Positions 54,101 through 62,695 are shown, numbered from the stretch's first letter. The stretch: DNA of 64,000 nt from Clostridia bacterium (GCA_024404145.1 JAKSQK010000006.1:1-64000), one strand, 5' to 3'. The notes: generated by a model from the letters alone, not told the origin. A program made the numbers and translations.

Positions 54101-56273
54101 TTTTACAACGAGTTCGTTTGTTTCTTTCGGCGATTCGGTAAGCGAAGGCAAATGGATGCTTGAAGGAAGCATCGGCTCTTCAAAGTTCGTTGCCGTTTCG
54201 AATTTAACATTCGTTAAAACTTCGGCAAAAATGATAGGTTTTGCCGGAAAGAATGATGATAGCGCAACCGCAAAATCGGCCAATGACGGCAGACCTAAAA
54301 CGGCTTATATCCGTCAGGCATTTTCGCTTTCAAAAGGCAAAAAATACCGACTTTCGTTTAATGCGAAATATGTTCAAAGCGGAACTAATATCGCAAGTTA
54401 TAAACTTGGCGCATCTTTCGAATATAAGAAAGGAACCAGCGCTTCTTTTACCGATTGTTCGAGCGCTTCGTTTATAGCAAAAACCGTTTCAAATACGGAA
54501 TATAAAGAAACCTATGATATTACAATGCCAACCGACCTTTCCTCCGCTTCCGATAATTTCAGATTTACATTTAATTTCTGCGGTGCTTTCGTAAGCGGTT
54601 ATGCTGCAAACTTTGAGTTATACGAAGTAAACGGCATCGGAAATACAGTTGGAGAAAACATTTTTTCTAAGGGCGATTTCGGCGGAGAAACATTTACTCC
54701 GGGTTGGGAAGTCAGCGATTCGAGTACATATTATAAGTTAGTATTCGGCGATATTCCCGATTTCTTTTTCAGCAAAAACGGAGATTATAAACCGAATATG
54801 CTCTATCTCCAAAATTCTTCCGACTGGTCGGGAATGTTTATCCAGCCGATGTATAAACCGGCAACAAGATACGAATTTTGTTACGATTATCTTTTAACTG
54901 ATTATGCTTCGGATATGAAACCTTATACTACCGCTTCGCAGTTCAGAATGGTAAGCGGCGAGTTTACAAACGACAGTATGGCGGATTCCGAATGGACCGT
55001 AACCGAAACGGCATATAACCCGTCTGCCGCAAGTACCGACCCAAGAACGAGCGCCTTCCATGTTTCCAAAAAGTTTACAACGGCAAACAGTATGCGCTTA
55101 TACGGAAACAACGATATGATTATCCGTTTTTATATGCGCAAAGATTCTTCGGGATTTTGGGGCAACTTCGGAATTTACGAACTTAACTCAAAAGGCGAAA
55201 GAATAAGCGGAAACCTGTTTTTAGACGGCGATTTTGCCTGTGGAACAAAACTTTGGGAATACCACGGCGACCTCGGAAAGCAGAGGGTTGTTGAGCAACC
55301 GCAGGATTTCTTCTCTAATTGGAGAATCCCCGAAACAATGGTATATTCAAACGGAACCGAAACCGACAGCGAATATAAAACAACGCTCACAGTCGATGAT
55401 TCAAAGGAATATATTTTGTCAATGAAGTATCTTGCTATGAACTCGGTCGGAACGACTCCGCAGATTAAATATCTTGCCGTAAACGACATCGGAGAAACCG
55501 AATACAGATATATGACTCTTGAAACTGACTATGATGCCGCAAGGTTTATAATGGAGTCGGTATTTACTTTGCCCGACGATGCCGTTGTACAAAACGGCAA
55601 AGCCGAAATAACATTACAGTTAAACAATACCGACGGCGGTAAAGCATATTTTACAAATGTTATGCTGACCGAGGCGGACAAGTATTATAACCTTTTGCCC
55701 GAATTTACTTTCGAAGGCAACAATTACTCGGTTATGCCGTACAATAAAGATGTTTTCGCAATCTATACCGACGATTCAAAGTTTGACGACGGAGAATGGT
55801 TTAACGAGTTTGAAAACCTAAATCTTGAATGCGGAAAAAATCTCACTCACTCCTATGACAAAAACACCAATACGCTTTACATAAACGGTTATGGAGATAT
55901 GTACGATTTCCCGCTTGTTGACGAAGTTACGGGCGAAACACTTTATTTTGCGCCTTGGAGAGATTACGCAAAGGATATAAAGAATATCGTTGTCGGAAAT
56001 GATGTAACCTCCATCGGCGACAGAGCATTTGCCGAATGCTATAAACTTAAAAACATATCTTTGCCCGAGGGAATAAAATCTATCGGCCGCTCTGCATTTG
56101 ACAGTTGTTTTAACCTCGAAAGCATTACCCTGCCTTTGAGCGCAACAAAAATAAAAGAACGCGCATTTTACCGTTGCGTTCTCTTAAAATCCGTATGGGC
56201 GGCTGCTTCGGCGGAAATAAGTTCCGATGCTTTTGAGAGATGCCCTAAGGATTTGAAAAAAGTTTTCTCATAA
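51183..56273 (+). CDS. Giant secreted surface protein with C-terminal BspA-type repeats
   Basis: This 1696-aa exported protein has a signal peptide (residues 1-29). Residues about 30-800 contain repeated beta-rich domains with similar phrases: TYFKLTFKAKMLSGSSPIVG, YLKVTMKARRLEGSGAPILG and AYFRFTCKMKLKNADF, each ending in LTIGNSE or LVIGNSEH. A Cys-pair element (EYWTCNSCGNKKFSDCRGTNEI, about 603-625) matches those in the proteins at 1.9-10.9 kb. Residues about 850-1530 hold further carbohydrate-binding-like domains (KKYRLSFNSKYV, KKYRLSFNAKYV, NLITNGTFGDF). The C-terminal ~155 residues are BspA leucine-rich repeats (TSIGDRAFAECYKLKNISLP). No dockerin, cohesin or wall anchor is visible. It starts 22 bases after the dockerin/beta-helix gene with GGGGGAGG upstream, so the two form one unit. 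Confidence 0.8.
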   Translation: MKKNKILSLVLAVVLIFSVTAVPTRIIAEQLIDTTDAVFIGKSGTTNNRVANIFYPLTATKATLNGADFDSNTYFKLTFKAKMLSGSSPIVGYIKYNKYSGSGGATYAMPSNVYNGKNKTNPNSNCKYSYDASTGLCEVIFKPVIDSYTKQGPGGVYGWLTIGNSERKFQNATGAKAEGSLSLNIDEYDFDNSFIMTEPKLYAYNGSATYGDNLINGFDSTHIDFAGSYQMWWDEYGRPDTFANAKKNCWHIDTSEYLINSIRVPSDYFDASYNAQNFVKHSETDYTREYYTNSYYSGVNFIKLKNSNDMGFAVVDDLNKKMIIIDANREGFSEGTHDKSAANRCANLVIPVNIDQYKQSAGNFCADGNVYLKVTMKARRLEGSGAPILGRIYGKDKYDTGAHGTYCDNVGTDSKESNCPSTAAAKYNATTGEYVGYVRMYTCSSDQETAAGHTEYLTIGNAEHEIDNDIYDITSFNSSFAITDIKVDLINTDSRSPRTLSATATPIASDITPPLVAENIDTTSTHYYHAFSRMSNSGYSEEENAEKYLKYDCLATSHKVWSVDGATDLIWSENVSKCMAQKQTNGSYSHTLSYHSATDSTIEYWTCNSCGNKKFSDCRGTNEIGDDISKTNKMITVNGESKDPNYVAIPLKVRGYLGTAYFRFTCKMKLKNADFPKVSIYLPRREGQLGGATKDSDTEIITQSYDEQTLVYSAIISIWRPQPCAQRNDHLPFFYIEPNNGNNALLVIGNSEHIGGGYEANKASFAIADPELVRVNDSSLSSSVYSGAQNIIAPITDKTTDFSKNYSLGDYSDSSYSSSTSPLTAPTNTWIKMGDNLSVSDIPEKYFSAPMGLDLDSANGTISTFVTLKNSKKYRLSFNSKYVSAAEAKPFIEYIDSLGSKEKVYLDYISNQNDVYNTICDFTAPDSLRLTKNARIGVEISSGVKGILANFMLNELGASDETDNLITNGTFGDFTTSSFVSFGDSVSEGKWMLEGSIGSSKFVAVSNLTFVKTSAKMIGFAGKNDDSATAKSANDGRPKTAYIRQAFSLSKGKKYRLSFNAKYVQSGTNIASYKLGASFEYKKGTSASFTDCSSASFIAKTVSNTEYKETYDITMPTDLSSASDNFRFTFNFCGAFVSGYAANFELYEVNGIGNTVGENIFSKGDFGGETFTPGWEVSDSSTYYKLVFGDIPDFFFSKNGDYKPNMLYLQNSSDWSGMFIQPMYKPATRYEFCYDYLLTDYASDMKPYTTASQFRMVSGEFTNDSMADSEWTVTETAYNPSAASTDPRTSAFHVSKKFTTANSMRLYGNNDMIIRFYMRKDSSGFWGNFGIYELNSKGERISGNLFLDGDFACGTKLWEYHGDLGKQRVVEQPQDFFSNWRIPETMVYSNGTETDSEYKTTLTVDDSKEYILSMKYLAMNSVGTTPQIKYLAVNDIGETEYRYMTLETDYDAARFIMESVFTLPDDAVVQNGKAEITLQLNNTDGGKAYFTNVMLTEADKYYNLLPEFTFEGNNYSVMPYNKDVFAIYTDDSKFDDGEWFNEFENLNLECGKNLTHSYDKNTNTLYINGYGDMYDFPLVDEVTGETLYFAPWRDYAKDIKNIVVGNDVTSIGDRAFAECYKLKNISLPEGIKSIGRSAFDSCFNLESITLPLSATKIKERAFYRCVLLKSVWAAASAEISSDAFERCPKDLKKVFS

Positions 56274-56286
56274 TAAACAACATAAA

Positions 56287-56317
56287 CCGAAACGGCAAAA
56301 ATCTTTTGCCGTTTCGG
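56287..56317 (+). terminator. Hairpin after the giant secreted protein gene
   Basis: A 14-bp perfect stem (CCGAAACGGCAAAA with complement) has a 3-nt loop, 13 bases after the stop codon. The T-tract is poor (CAGTTTAAAA), but stem strength favours a terminator. Confidence 0.6.
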
Positions 56318-56352
56318 CAGTTTAAAAAAGGAAAAAATAAGGTATATTTTGC

Positions 56353-56381
56353 TTTACTTTTTTATTCTTTTGTGATATACT
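56353..56381 (+). promoter_or_regulatory. Promoter of the exopolysaccharide unit
   Basis: TTTACT (56353-56358) and TATACT (56376-56381) are spaced by 17 bases, about 70 bases before the first gene. Confidence 0.6.
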
Positions 56382-56450
56382 TCATCAGGAGTATGACTCA
56401 TAGCAAGTAAACTCTGCTTTTTATTCTTATTTGATACGGAGGAAGTTTGT

Positions 56451-57161
56451 TTGCAACAATATGAAAAAAATTCATCGGAAGATGTAATTGACTTTTTGAA
56501 AATATTTAAAGTATTCAAAATAAATATCAAAGCCGTTATTGCGATAGTAATTGTATCTTTGATTTTCGGCATTGCTTTTTCGGCAACACAAAAGAAAACT
56601 TATACCTCAACGAGCAGTATGGCGGCAATGTGTTCGGGAACCGCAAACGATAATTCCCCCGAAAAATATTCTTTTTCCGCAAATATTGCCGGAACTTTTG
56701 CTTTATTTATTAAGCAGGATATAGTTATTAACCAAGTTTCCGAAAAAACCGGAATACCTACCGATACTATAAAAGAAAGTCTTTCGTCTTCCGCCGATAA
56801 GCTTATAATCAATCTTTCCTATAAAAGCGAAGATCCCAAAACAGCCCAAGAAGTTTTGACAGAGATTATGAAAGTCTCGATAGATGTTGCCAATTCAAAA
56901 GCCGAGGACGGATTATCTCAATATCCTATGTTTGAAGAAAGCTTATCAATTCTCAGTTCTCCGAGCGAGGCAAAAGCCCCTTCTGAAATCAAACACAATA
57001 TGTTATACGCTCTTATAGTCGGCTGTGTTTTGGCGGTATTATTTGTAGGCATTAAATGGATAAATGACGACAGATATAAAGATCCCGCAGAGATAGAAAC
57101 AGATTTGAATATGCCCGTTATTTCAACGGTTTTCAAATACGATTTTGAAGAGAGGAAGTAA
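56451..57161 (+). CDS. Wzz/YveK-like polysaccharide chain-length protein
   Basis: This 236-aa membrane protein has two transmembrane segments (about residues 28-47 and 177-198) and an extracytoplasmic loop between, the Wzz topology of polysaccharide co-polymerases that partner BY-kinases. The cytoplasmic tail ends in DPAEIETDLNMPVISTVFKY, the segment that contacts the kinase. The start is a TTG at 56451 with GGAGGAAG upstream. It overlaps or nearly abuts the kinase gene, whose start lies 7 bases after its stop. Confidence 0.88.
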   Translation: MQQYEKNSSEDVIDFLKIFKVFKINIKAVIAIVIVSLIFGIAFSATQKKTYTSTSSMAAMCSGTANDNSPEKYSFSANIAGTFALFIKQDIVINQVSEKTGIPTDTIKESLSSSADKLIINLSYKSEDPKTAQEVLTEIMKVSIDVANSKAEDGLSQYPMFEESLSILSSPSEAKAPSEIKHNMLYALIVGCVLAVLFVGIKWINDDRYKDPAEIETDLNMPVISTVFKYDFEERK

Positions 57162-57168
57162 CGGCGCT

Positions 57169-57840
57169 ATGAATAAACATAAAACTCTTAAACAAAACGC
57201 CAAAAAATTCAGAATAATTACTGCCAAATCTCCGAATAGCCCCGCCGCAGATTCTTTTAGAAAAGCGGCGATTTCTCTTGACTTAATACTTGATTCAAAA
57301 TCTCAGGTTATTCAAATTTGCTCCGCAGTTCCGGGGGACGGTAAAACTACGGTGCTTCTTAATATGGCTATTTCTCTTGCCGAGGCAAACAAGAAAGTTC
57401 TCCTTATTGATATGAACTTTGAACATCCCTGCCTTCATCGGGCTTTTAATAAAGAAAATAACCAAGATTTAATCGAATATCTAACCAACGATACTTTAAC
57501 GCTTGAAGAAATCGTTAAGCCGAGCGGCTATAAGAATATTGATTTTATTTGTTCGGGCTATGCTTTTGAAAAGCCTTCAACGGTCATATCTCTTGATAAA
57601 ACAAGAGAAACTATCAAAATGCTCAGAAAACACTACGATGTTATTTTAATTGACGAGAGAGCAATGTTATCCGGAGCCGACACCCTTTATATTTCAAAAC
57701 TCTGCGACGGTGCGATTTTTGTTATTTCCCGAAAACATACCGCGAAAAAATATGCAAGACAAGCAGTTGAAGAGTTGAATAAAAACGGAGTAAATATACT
57801 CGGTTGCATTTTCACCGAAGCGGATAAATATGCTAAATAA
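57169..57840 (+). CDS. CpsD/CapB-like tyrosine (BY) kinase
   Basis: This ~223-aa P-loop ATPase of the BY-kinase family has Walker A SAVPGDGKTTVLLNMA, the A' motif VLLIDMNFEHP and the Walker B-like VILIDERAM. These differ from the usual LLIDxDxRxP and DxP motifs (Asn and Glu in place of Asp and Arg). The C-terminal tyrosine cluster normally autophosphorylated is absent; only one Tyr lies in the tail (ADKYAK). It should control polymer length or export together with the Wzz-like protein, but autophosphorylation may be altered. Start 57169 was chosen over 57145, since the earlier codon lies within the preceding gene. Confidence 0.82.
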   Translation: MNKHKTLKQNAKKFRIITAKSPNSPAADSFRKAAISLDLILDSKSQVIQICSAVPGDGKTTVLLNMAISLAEANKKVLLIDMNFEHPCLHRAFNKENNQDLIEYLTNDTLTLEEIVKPSGYKNIDFICSGYAFEKPSTVISLDKTRETIKMLRKHYDVILIDERAMLSGADTLYISKLCDGAIFVISRKHTAKKYARQAVEELNKNGVNILGCIFTEADKYAK

Positions 57841-57923
57841 TAAGTTTTGAAGAAAAGTGTAAATACTATTTGTAAAATATATCATTTTAGCAAGAATGAA
57901 ACTTTGTTCAAAAGGGGAAAATT

Positions 57924-58598
57924 ATGGATAGTTCAAAAAAGGAAACGCCGGAAGGTATTCCTTCCTGTTCTGTTAAAATAAGTCAAAAGAAAAAAGTTTA
58001 TTTGTTTTTCAAAAGATTTCAGGATATCTTTTTTTCGGCATTGGCTCTTCTGATTCTGTCGCCTTTGATTTTAGTTGTGGCGATAATTATTCCTTTGGAT
58101 AGTCCGGGTGCCGGGCCGTTTTTTCCGCAAAGAAGAATAGGAAAAAACGGAAAAGAATTCAAAATGTATAAATTCAGGTCTATGTATCCCGACGCCGAAA
58201 AAAGATTGGCGGAATTAAAGGGAAAAAACGAGATGGATGGTCCTGCGTTTAAGATAGAACATGACCCGAGAATAACCCGTTTCGGTAAAGTTTTAAGAAA
58301 ATACAACATTGATGAATTGCCTCAGCTTATCAATATAATAAAGGGCGAAATGAGTATAGTCGGTCCAAGACCTGCCCTTCCGAATGAGGTTAAAAAATAC
58401 ACCGATTACGAAAAACAGCGTTTATGCGTTACACCGGGGCTAAGCTGTTATTGGCAAATAGAGCCAAACAGAAACAAAATCAAATTCAGCGACTGGATGA
58501 AAATGGATATTCAGTATATTGAAGACCAAAGTTTTCTGGTTGACTGGAAAATAATTTTCAAATCTATTATCGGTTGTCTTAAAGGCAGTGGAGTATAA
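57924..58598 (+). CDS. Polyprenyl-phosphate sugar-1-phosphate transferase
   Basis: This 224-aa initiating transferase of exopolysaccharide synthesis puts a sugar-1-phosphate on undecaprenyl phosphate. It has one N-terminal membrane helix (about residues 33-55) and the catalytic domain with FFPQRRIGKNGKEFKMYKFRSMYPDA and GKVLRKYNIDELPQLINIIKGEMSIVGPRPALP. It is the short form without the N-terminal four-helix half of WcaJ. An AGGGGA site precedes the ATG. No glycosyltransferases follow, so this cluster is partial or the sugar is used for a simple glycan. Confidence 0.92.
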   Translation: MDSSKKETPEGIPSCSVKISQKKKVYLFFKRFQDIFFSALALLILSPLILVVAIIIPLDSPGAGPFFPQRRIGKNGKEFKMYKFRSMYPDAEKRLAELKGKNEMDGPAFKIEHDPRITRFGKVLRKYNIDELPQLINIIKGEMSIVGPRPALPNEVKKYTDYEKQRLCVTPGLSCYWQIEPNRNKIKFSDWMKMDIQYIEDQSFLVDWKIIFKSIIGCLKGSGV

Positions 58599-58630
58599 GA
58601 TTTTGTATGTATGGATGAAGAAGGTATATA

Positions 58631-59719
58631 ATGAGAGTTAAAAACAGAAAGAGAAAATTAGTGTTTCTTATAACACTTTGCATAGCATTGTCGGTTATTA
58701 TTATCGGCTCAGTGGCATTTATGCTTATAGGACTTAAATATAACTATAACGATATAACCGGCAATCCGGAAGATTTGGGATTTGAGGGCGTTATTGATAA
58801 AAATGTTGTCAATGTTGCTTTGTTTGGCGTTGATAGCAGAACTGTTACAACCGATGCAAACTATAAAGGCAATTCCGATACCATGATGGTAATGAGCATA
58901 AATAAGAAAACAAAAAAGATAAAGCTTATTTCCTTAATGCGAGATAGTTTGGTGCCCATCGAAAGAGAAAACGAAACAACATATTTTAAGATGAATGCGG
59001 CATATAGTTGGGGCGGACCCGAACTTGCCATCAAAACCATCAACAAAAACTTCGGTCTTGATATCTCCGAATATGCAACGATAAACTTTTACGGTCTTGC
59101 CGATATTATTGATGCTGTCGGCGGTGTTGATATTGAGCTGACATATCAGGAAATTACCATAACGGGAAGAAATAACCACGGTATTAACGACTATATAAAA
59201 GAAATCTGCAAACATAAGAAAATTGATTATAATAAATACCGTGTAACAGAATACGGCAAACAACATCTAAACGGAATTCAAGCCGTTGCTTATTCGAGAA
59301 TGAGATATTGCCGTAATATTTTCGGAACAAACGACGATTACGGCAGAACCGACCGTCAAAGATATGTTATGGAGCAACTCTTTAATAAGGTTAAAAATCT
59401 AAAAAAGAGCGCATACATTAAATTGATGAATGCAACATTGCCGTATCTTGAAACATCGCTTTCGAAATCGCAGATTATGGGAATCGGTGTTAAGTTCTTA
59501 CTTTCAAGACCTACTTTTGAACAGTACAGAATACCGCAGAATTCTTCAAAGATGAACTTCCTTATGCCTTCTCCGAAGGGCCGTTTCGGCTCGGTTGTTT
59601 ATTACGACCTTAAATATGCTTCAAAGGTTATAAAGGGCATAATTTATGACGATATGACTCTTGAAGAATTTGTTGCGCAAAACCCGATAGAAAAGAACGA
59701 CTGGTATAGACAACAGTAA
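58631..59719 (+). CDS. LytR-CpsA-Psr (LCP) family glycopolymer ligase
   Basis: This 362-aa membrane-anchored LCP protein attaches undecaprenyl-linked polymers to peptidoglycan. It has an N-terminal helix (about residues 12-32) and the LCP domain with NVALFGVDSRT, SDTMMVMSINKKTKKIKLISLMRDSLVPI (conserved Asp and Arg) and the FYGLADIIDAVGGVDIEL block. GRTDRQRYVMEQL is a further signature. It ends the exopolysaccharide unit, followed by a strong terminator. Confidence 0.93.
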   Translation: MRVKNRKRKLVFLITLCIALSVIIIGSVAFMLIGLKYNYNDITGNPEDLGFEGVIDKNVVNVALFGVDSRTVTTDANYKGNSDTMMVMSINKKTKKIKLISLMRDSLVPIERENETTYFKMNAAYSWGGPELAIKTINKNFGLDISEYATINFYGLADIIDAVGGVDIELTYQEITITGRNNHGINDYIKEICKHKKIDYNKYRVTEYGKQHLNGIQAVAYSRMRYCRNIFGTNDDYGRTDRQRYVMEQLFNKVKNLKKSAYIKLMNATLPYLETSLSKSQIMGIGVKFLLSRPTFEQYRIPQNSSKMNFLMPSPKGRFGSVVYYDLKYASKVIKGIIYDDMTLEEFVAQNPIEKNDWYRQQ

Positions 59720-59757
59720 AATTTCGGTATGATTTAACAGTATAAAAAACGATAAAA

Positions 59758-59794
59758 AAACAGCTTTAACCGTTTTAGGTTAAAGCTGTTTTTT
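59758..59794. terminator. Terminator of the exopolysaccharide unit
   Basis: AAACAGCTTTAACC and its exact complement enclose a 6-nt loop and are followed by TTTA, with A-tracts before, so it can work on both strands. Confidence 0.85.
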
Positions 59795-59905
59795 ATTAAA
59801 ACATTTTTTCCGAAATTTTTAAGCAAGGCATATTATCAAAATTTTTTAAGTATGTTTTCAACAAGAAAAAGCATTGTTAAAAAATGCAAGATATGTCTGC
59901 TTAAT

Positions 59906-60036
59906 ATTATCTTTGAACTCTTCCGGAACCGTTACCGGCGGCAAGTTTTTCAATTTTCGAAACAGAAACACGGTTAAAGTCGCCCTCAATGCTATGTTTT
60001 ATGAGCCGATGCGGCAACAGCAAATTCAATAGCATT
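59906..60036 (-). pseudogene. kdgK: C-terminal fragment of a PfkB-family sugar kinase (KdgK-like)
   Basis: On the minus strand the frame NAIEFAVAASAHK is followed, after a one-base shift, by HSIEGDFNRVSVSKIEKL then AAGNGSGRVQR and a stop. This closely resembles the C-terminus of 2-keto-3-deoxygluconate kinases. The rest of the gene is gone, and a frameshift lies between the two parts, so it is a relic. It suggests that a uronate catabolic locus once stood here. Confidence 0.55.
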
Positions 60037-60092
60037 TTTGCTTGATTTTCTGCTCAAAAGTTATTACTTTCATTATTTTTCCTTTGATTATT

Positions 60093-60725
60093 TTACAAAT
60101 TTTCAATTATTTGATTTGCAATTTGGCGCATTCCTTCTTCATCGGGATGACCGCAGATTTTTTTAATATTTTTCAATTCAATAAATTCAACATTATAATG
60201 TTTGGAAATTTCTTTAATTCCATCCGACACTTCGTCTTTGAGTTCTGTATTTATAATAGTTATAATGCGTGTATCAGGCATTTCTTTCTTCAAATAAGAA
60301 ATCAAATAGCAATATGAAGGCAAAAATGCCTCAAAGTCCTTTTCATTCCAATCTGAAAACTTGTAATCTCCGATAGGCGCATTTGCCCAGTTATCGTTTG
60401 TACCGCCGAATACAATTATTGTATCAACTTTTTGTTGGTTGTACATTCCGTTTTTCAAATACTTTTCTGCACGGATAATGAAAGGAGAATCATCGGTTGC
60501 TATTCCGTTATATCCGCTTTTAGAAACTGTCGAGCCGTCCCAAGAGTCATTACATAACAAATTAGAATTAGTTTTTGAAACAAATTGATGCCACCAGGTA
60601 TCCTCAACATTTGCCACCAATATTCTTCCGTCGTTCAATGTTTTTGGATAATAACATTTATTGTTTTCGGGAATATATCCCGAAAAAGTTGAATAACTAT
60701 CTCCAAAAATAAACAAATTTCCCAT
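60093..60725 (-). CDS. SGNH/GDSL-family hydrolase
   Basis: This 210-aa protein has the SGNH esterase signature: the catalytic Ser in FIFGDSYSTFSG (block I), the Asn in IIVFGGTNDNW (block III) and the catalytic Asp-His pair in CGHPDEEGM (block V). No signal peptide is seen, so it acts in the cytoplasm. Related enzymes remove acetyl groups from sugars or pectin fragments. Neighbouring glycosidase and KdgK relics suggest a carbohydrate substrate, but it is not known. It stands alone, 59 bases after a fragment-rich stretch on the same strand. Confidence 0.8.
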   Translation of the reverse strand: MGNLFIFGDSYSTFSGYIPENNKCYYPKTLNDGRILVANVEDTWWHQFVSKTNSNLLCNDSWDGSTVSKSGYNGIATDDSPFIIRAEKYLKNGMYNQQKVDTIIVFGGTNDNWANAPIGDYKFSDWNEKDFEAFLPSYCYLISYLKKEMPDTRIITIINTELKDEVSDGIKEISKHYNVEFIELKNIKKICGHPDEEGMRQIANQIIENL

Positions 60726-60779
60726 TATTTTTTTACTCCTAAATCCAAAATTGTTTTCATTTTTTCCACTACCAATTAA

Positions 60780-60900
60780 AAGAATTCATATCCGGCGGCA
60801 GGGTACATTCCGTTGCCGCTACAATGGAAATTGTCGCTGAGCAAATCTATGAGGATAAAATCTTTACTGCCGTTTGGATATTTAACTGTTTTTTATTCCT
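60780..60900 (-). pseudogene. Short unrecognised coding relic
   Basis: On the minus strand an open stretch without a start reads KYPNGSKDFILIDLLSDNF, then HCSGNGMYPAAGYEFF and a stop. The composition is protein-like, but I cannot name the family. It lies between two intact genes of the decaying carbohydrate locus, so the 3' end of a lost gene is likely. Confidence 0.3.
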
Positions 60901-60922
60901 CGGCATTAAATCAGCAGTCATA

Positions 60923-60949
60923 ATCAGGGCTTCGATAAAAAGCCCTGAT
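60923..60949 (-). terminator. Hairpin after the trehalase-family gene
   Basis: ATCAGGGCTT and its complement AAGCCCTGAT enclose a 7-nt loop, 4 bases after the stop codon. There is no clear T-tract on the minus strand. Confidence 0.45.
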
Positions 60950-60953
60950 GATT

Positions 60954-62186
60954 TTACCTCGTTTCCAAATAAGCGGAGGCCTCTATATAAACTCCTGCTG
61001 TCCAACCCATCATCGGCGGCATTGTTTTATGGCCGTCGGAACTTTCGTCCTCAACATCAATGCCACCCGTAACAACATTGTATTTTTCCCAAAGATTATT
61101 GGTCTTTTCGAAGTTTCTTTCGATAAGGTCAACATATTTTTGAGCAATTCTTTTTGCATCTGCGGTATAGCCGTACTTATCGAGAGCATTTATTGCAAGA
61201 CTGTACATCGGCGCCCAACCGTTAGGATACTGCCACTGGAACGAATATTTATCGGCATCGTACATTTTTTCGGTTACGGCAAGACCGAATTCGGTTTCAA
61301 GGCGGGGGATATTGTCTTTGAGAATTTCTGCCTGTTCTTTTGAAAGCATACCGACTGTCATCGGATAAATACTGGCGCAGGTAAACTTGTCGCTTATTTT
61401 ATCATTTGTAAAATCGTAATCGTAGAAAATACCGTCTTTAAGCATATATTTTGTCATAAGCGCTTTTCGTTTTTCGGCTTTGTCTGTCCAGATTTTGCTG
61501 TTATCGAAACCGAGAATATCGGTAAATTTTGCCATATTCATTTCGAAGGCAAACATAAGAGCGTTGAGTTCAACCGAGCAAAAATCTTCAACCCTGAAAT
61601 CAAAACGGGGGTTTATATCCCATCCGCTTTCGCAAATGGAAACATATTGCATAGAAAGTTTTTCGTCGGTGATGCTTTCGGGGCGACTGCCTATTCTGTC
61701 AAGGAAACCCTTATACATACCCTCGTTTATCGCCATTTCAATTTCGCCTTTATACATATTAAGACCGATGGGCGATAAGCGCCGTGTCATCCAAAAGTCA
61801 TATTCTTTAAGAAGAACATCGAAAGCTTTTTTAAGCCACTTTGTATCCTTTGTTGCTGCAAAAATATCGTCAACCATCATCGACAAAAACGGCGGTTGGG
61901 AATTATGCAAATAAAAGAATCTGTTTCCGTTTGGCATAAAGCCGTATTTTTCAATAAGAAAAAACATATTTTCGGCATTGTTTTTTGCCTGTTCGGCATT
62001 GCCGTCAATAATAAGACCTCGGTTTAGGAAATACGTATCCCAATAGTACATTTCCTGAAAATGGTCGGTAATGCTCGGAACATTGTAGGGCTTTGGAAGT
62101 CCGATAAGAGTTCCGTTGTTATCGGGATTATAACGAATTGTTTTTGGAAAATTTTCGGTTATATATCGGCGAAGTTTTTGGTTCAT
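60954..62186 (-). CDS. Trehalase-family (GH37-like) glycosidase
   Basis: This 410-aa intracellular protein with an (alpha/alpha)6 barrel resembles GH37 trehalases. DHFQEMYYWDTYFLNRGL matches the first GH37 signature (FxExYxWDxY), SGWDINPRF carries the Asp region, and FQWQYPNGWAPMYSLAI matches the second signature (QWDxPNGWxP). It is shorter than classical trehalases (about 500 aa) and lacks a signal peptide. Substrate cannot be fixed; trehalose, or another glucoside of plant origin given the GH4 and KdgK relics, is possible. A GGAGACGACTT site precedes the ATG. The gene appears intact, although its neighbours are decayed. Confidence 0.85.
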   Translation of the reverse strand: MNQKLRRYITENFPKTIRYNPDNNGTLIGLPKPYNVPSITDHFQEMYYWDTYFLNRGLIIDGNAEQAKNNAENMFFLIEKYGFMPNGNRFFYLHNSQPPFLSMMVDDIFAATKDTKWLKKAFDVLLKEYDFWMTRRLSPIGLNMYKGEIEMAINEGMYKGFLDRIGSRPESITDEKLSMQYVSICESGWDINPRFDFRVEDFCSVELNALMFAFEMNMAKFTDILGFDNSKIWTDKAEKRKALMTKYMLKDGIFYDYDFTNDKISDKFTCASIYPMTVGMLSKEQAEILKDNIPRLETEFGLAVTEKMYDADKYSFQWQYPNGWAPMYSLAINALDKYGYTADAKRIAQKYVDLIERNFEKTNNLWEKYNVVTGGIDVEDESSDGHKTMPPMMGWTAGVYIEASAYLETR

Positions 62187-62200
62187 AATAAGTCGTCTCC

Positions 62201-62695
62201 TTAAAATTTATACATTGTTAAATATTCTTTCGTATTTTCAAGCATTTCTTCAAATAATTTTCTTGCATCTTTAAGGTTGCAGGTTACAAGAGCATCGTTT
62301 GAGAACACTTCAAATATTTTTTCAACATCTCTCTCGGCAATGGCTTCGTTAAGGGCTTCTTGTTCACCGCATACTCGGGAAACAAGTGGATATATCTCTT
62401 TCGGAATGGGACCTGCCAAAACGGGTTTTATATTTCCTGTTCTGAAAATAACATTCGTTTCAACAACGGCACCTTTCAAAGCTTCGCCGATTGTTTCAAC
62501 GGCTTTGTAATTCCATTTTGCGTTGCAATCTTTTGAATCATTAAATTTGTTGCCGATGATTTCGTTCTTTTTTGCAGCATCCAAATCTATATCGTAAAGA
62601 TAAACATCGCCGCTAACTTGATTTTGTAATACAAGTTCGCTCATAAAGGTCCAAGCCCAACCTCGTTAACCGCCGCCGATGTAAGCGATTTTTAC
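62201..62695 (-). pseudogene. GH4 family glycosidase pseudogene
   Basis: The frame begins at KIAYIGGG, has an in-frame TAA (62666-62668) where GH4 proteins normally have Ser, then continues RGWAWTFMSEL. This is the NAD-binding start of GH4 alpha-glucosidases and alpha-galacturonidases. After VYLYDIDLDAAKKNEIIGNK and EALKGA it jumps to the C-terminal GH4 region (VVETNVIFRTGNIKPVLAG, then SNDALVTCNLKDARKLFEEML and a stop). About 280 middle residues with the catalytic Cys and His are missing, so this is a double-lesioned relic. Annotators may call 62201-62644 an intact 147-aa gene; it is not one. Confidence 0.75.

Noticed and set aside
62201..62644. Intact 147-aa gene
   Set aside because: It matches only the two ends of GH4 and continues upstream past a stop codon into more GH4 sequence, so it is a pseudogene.
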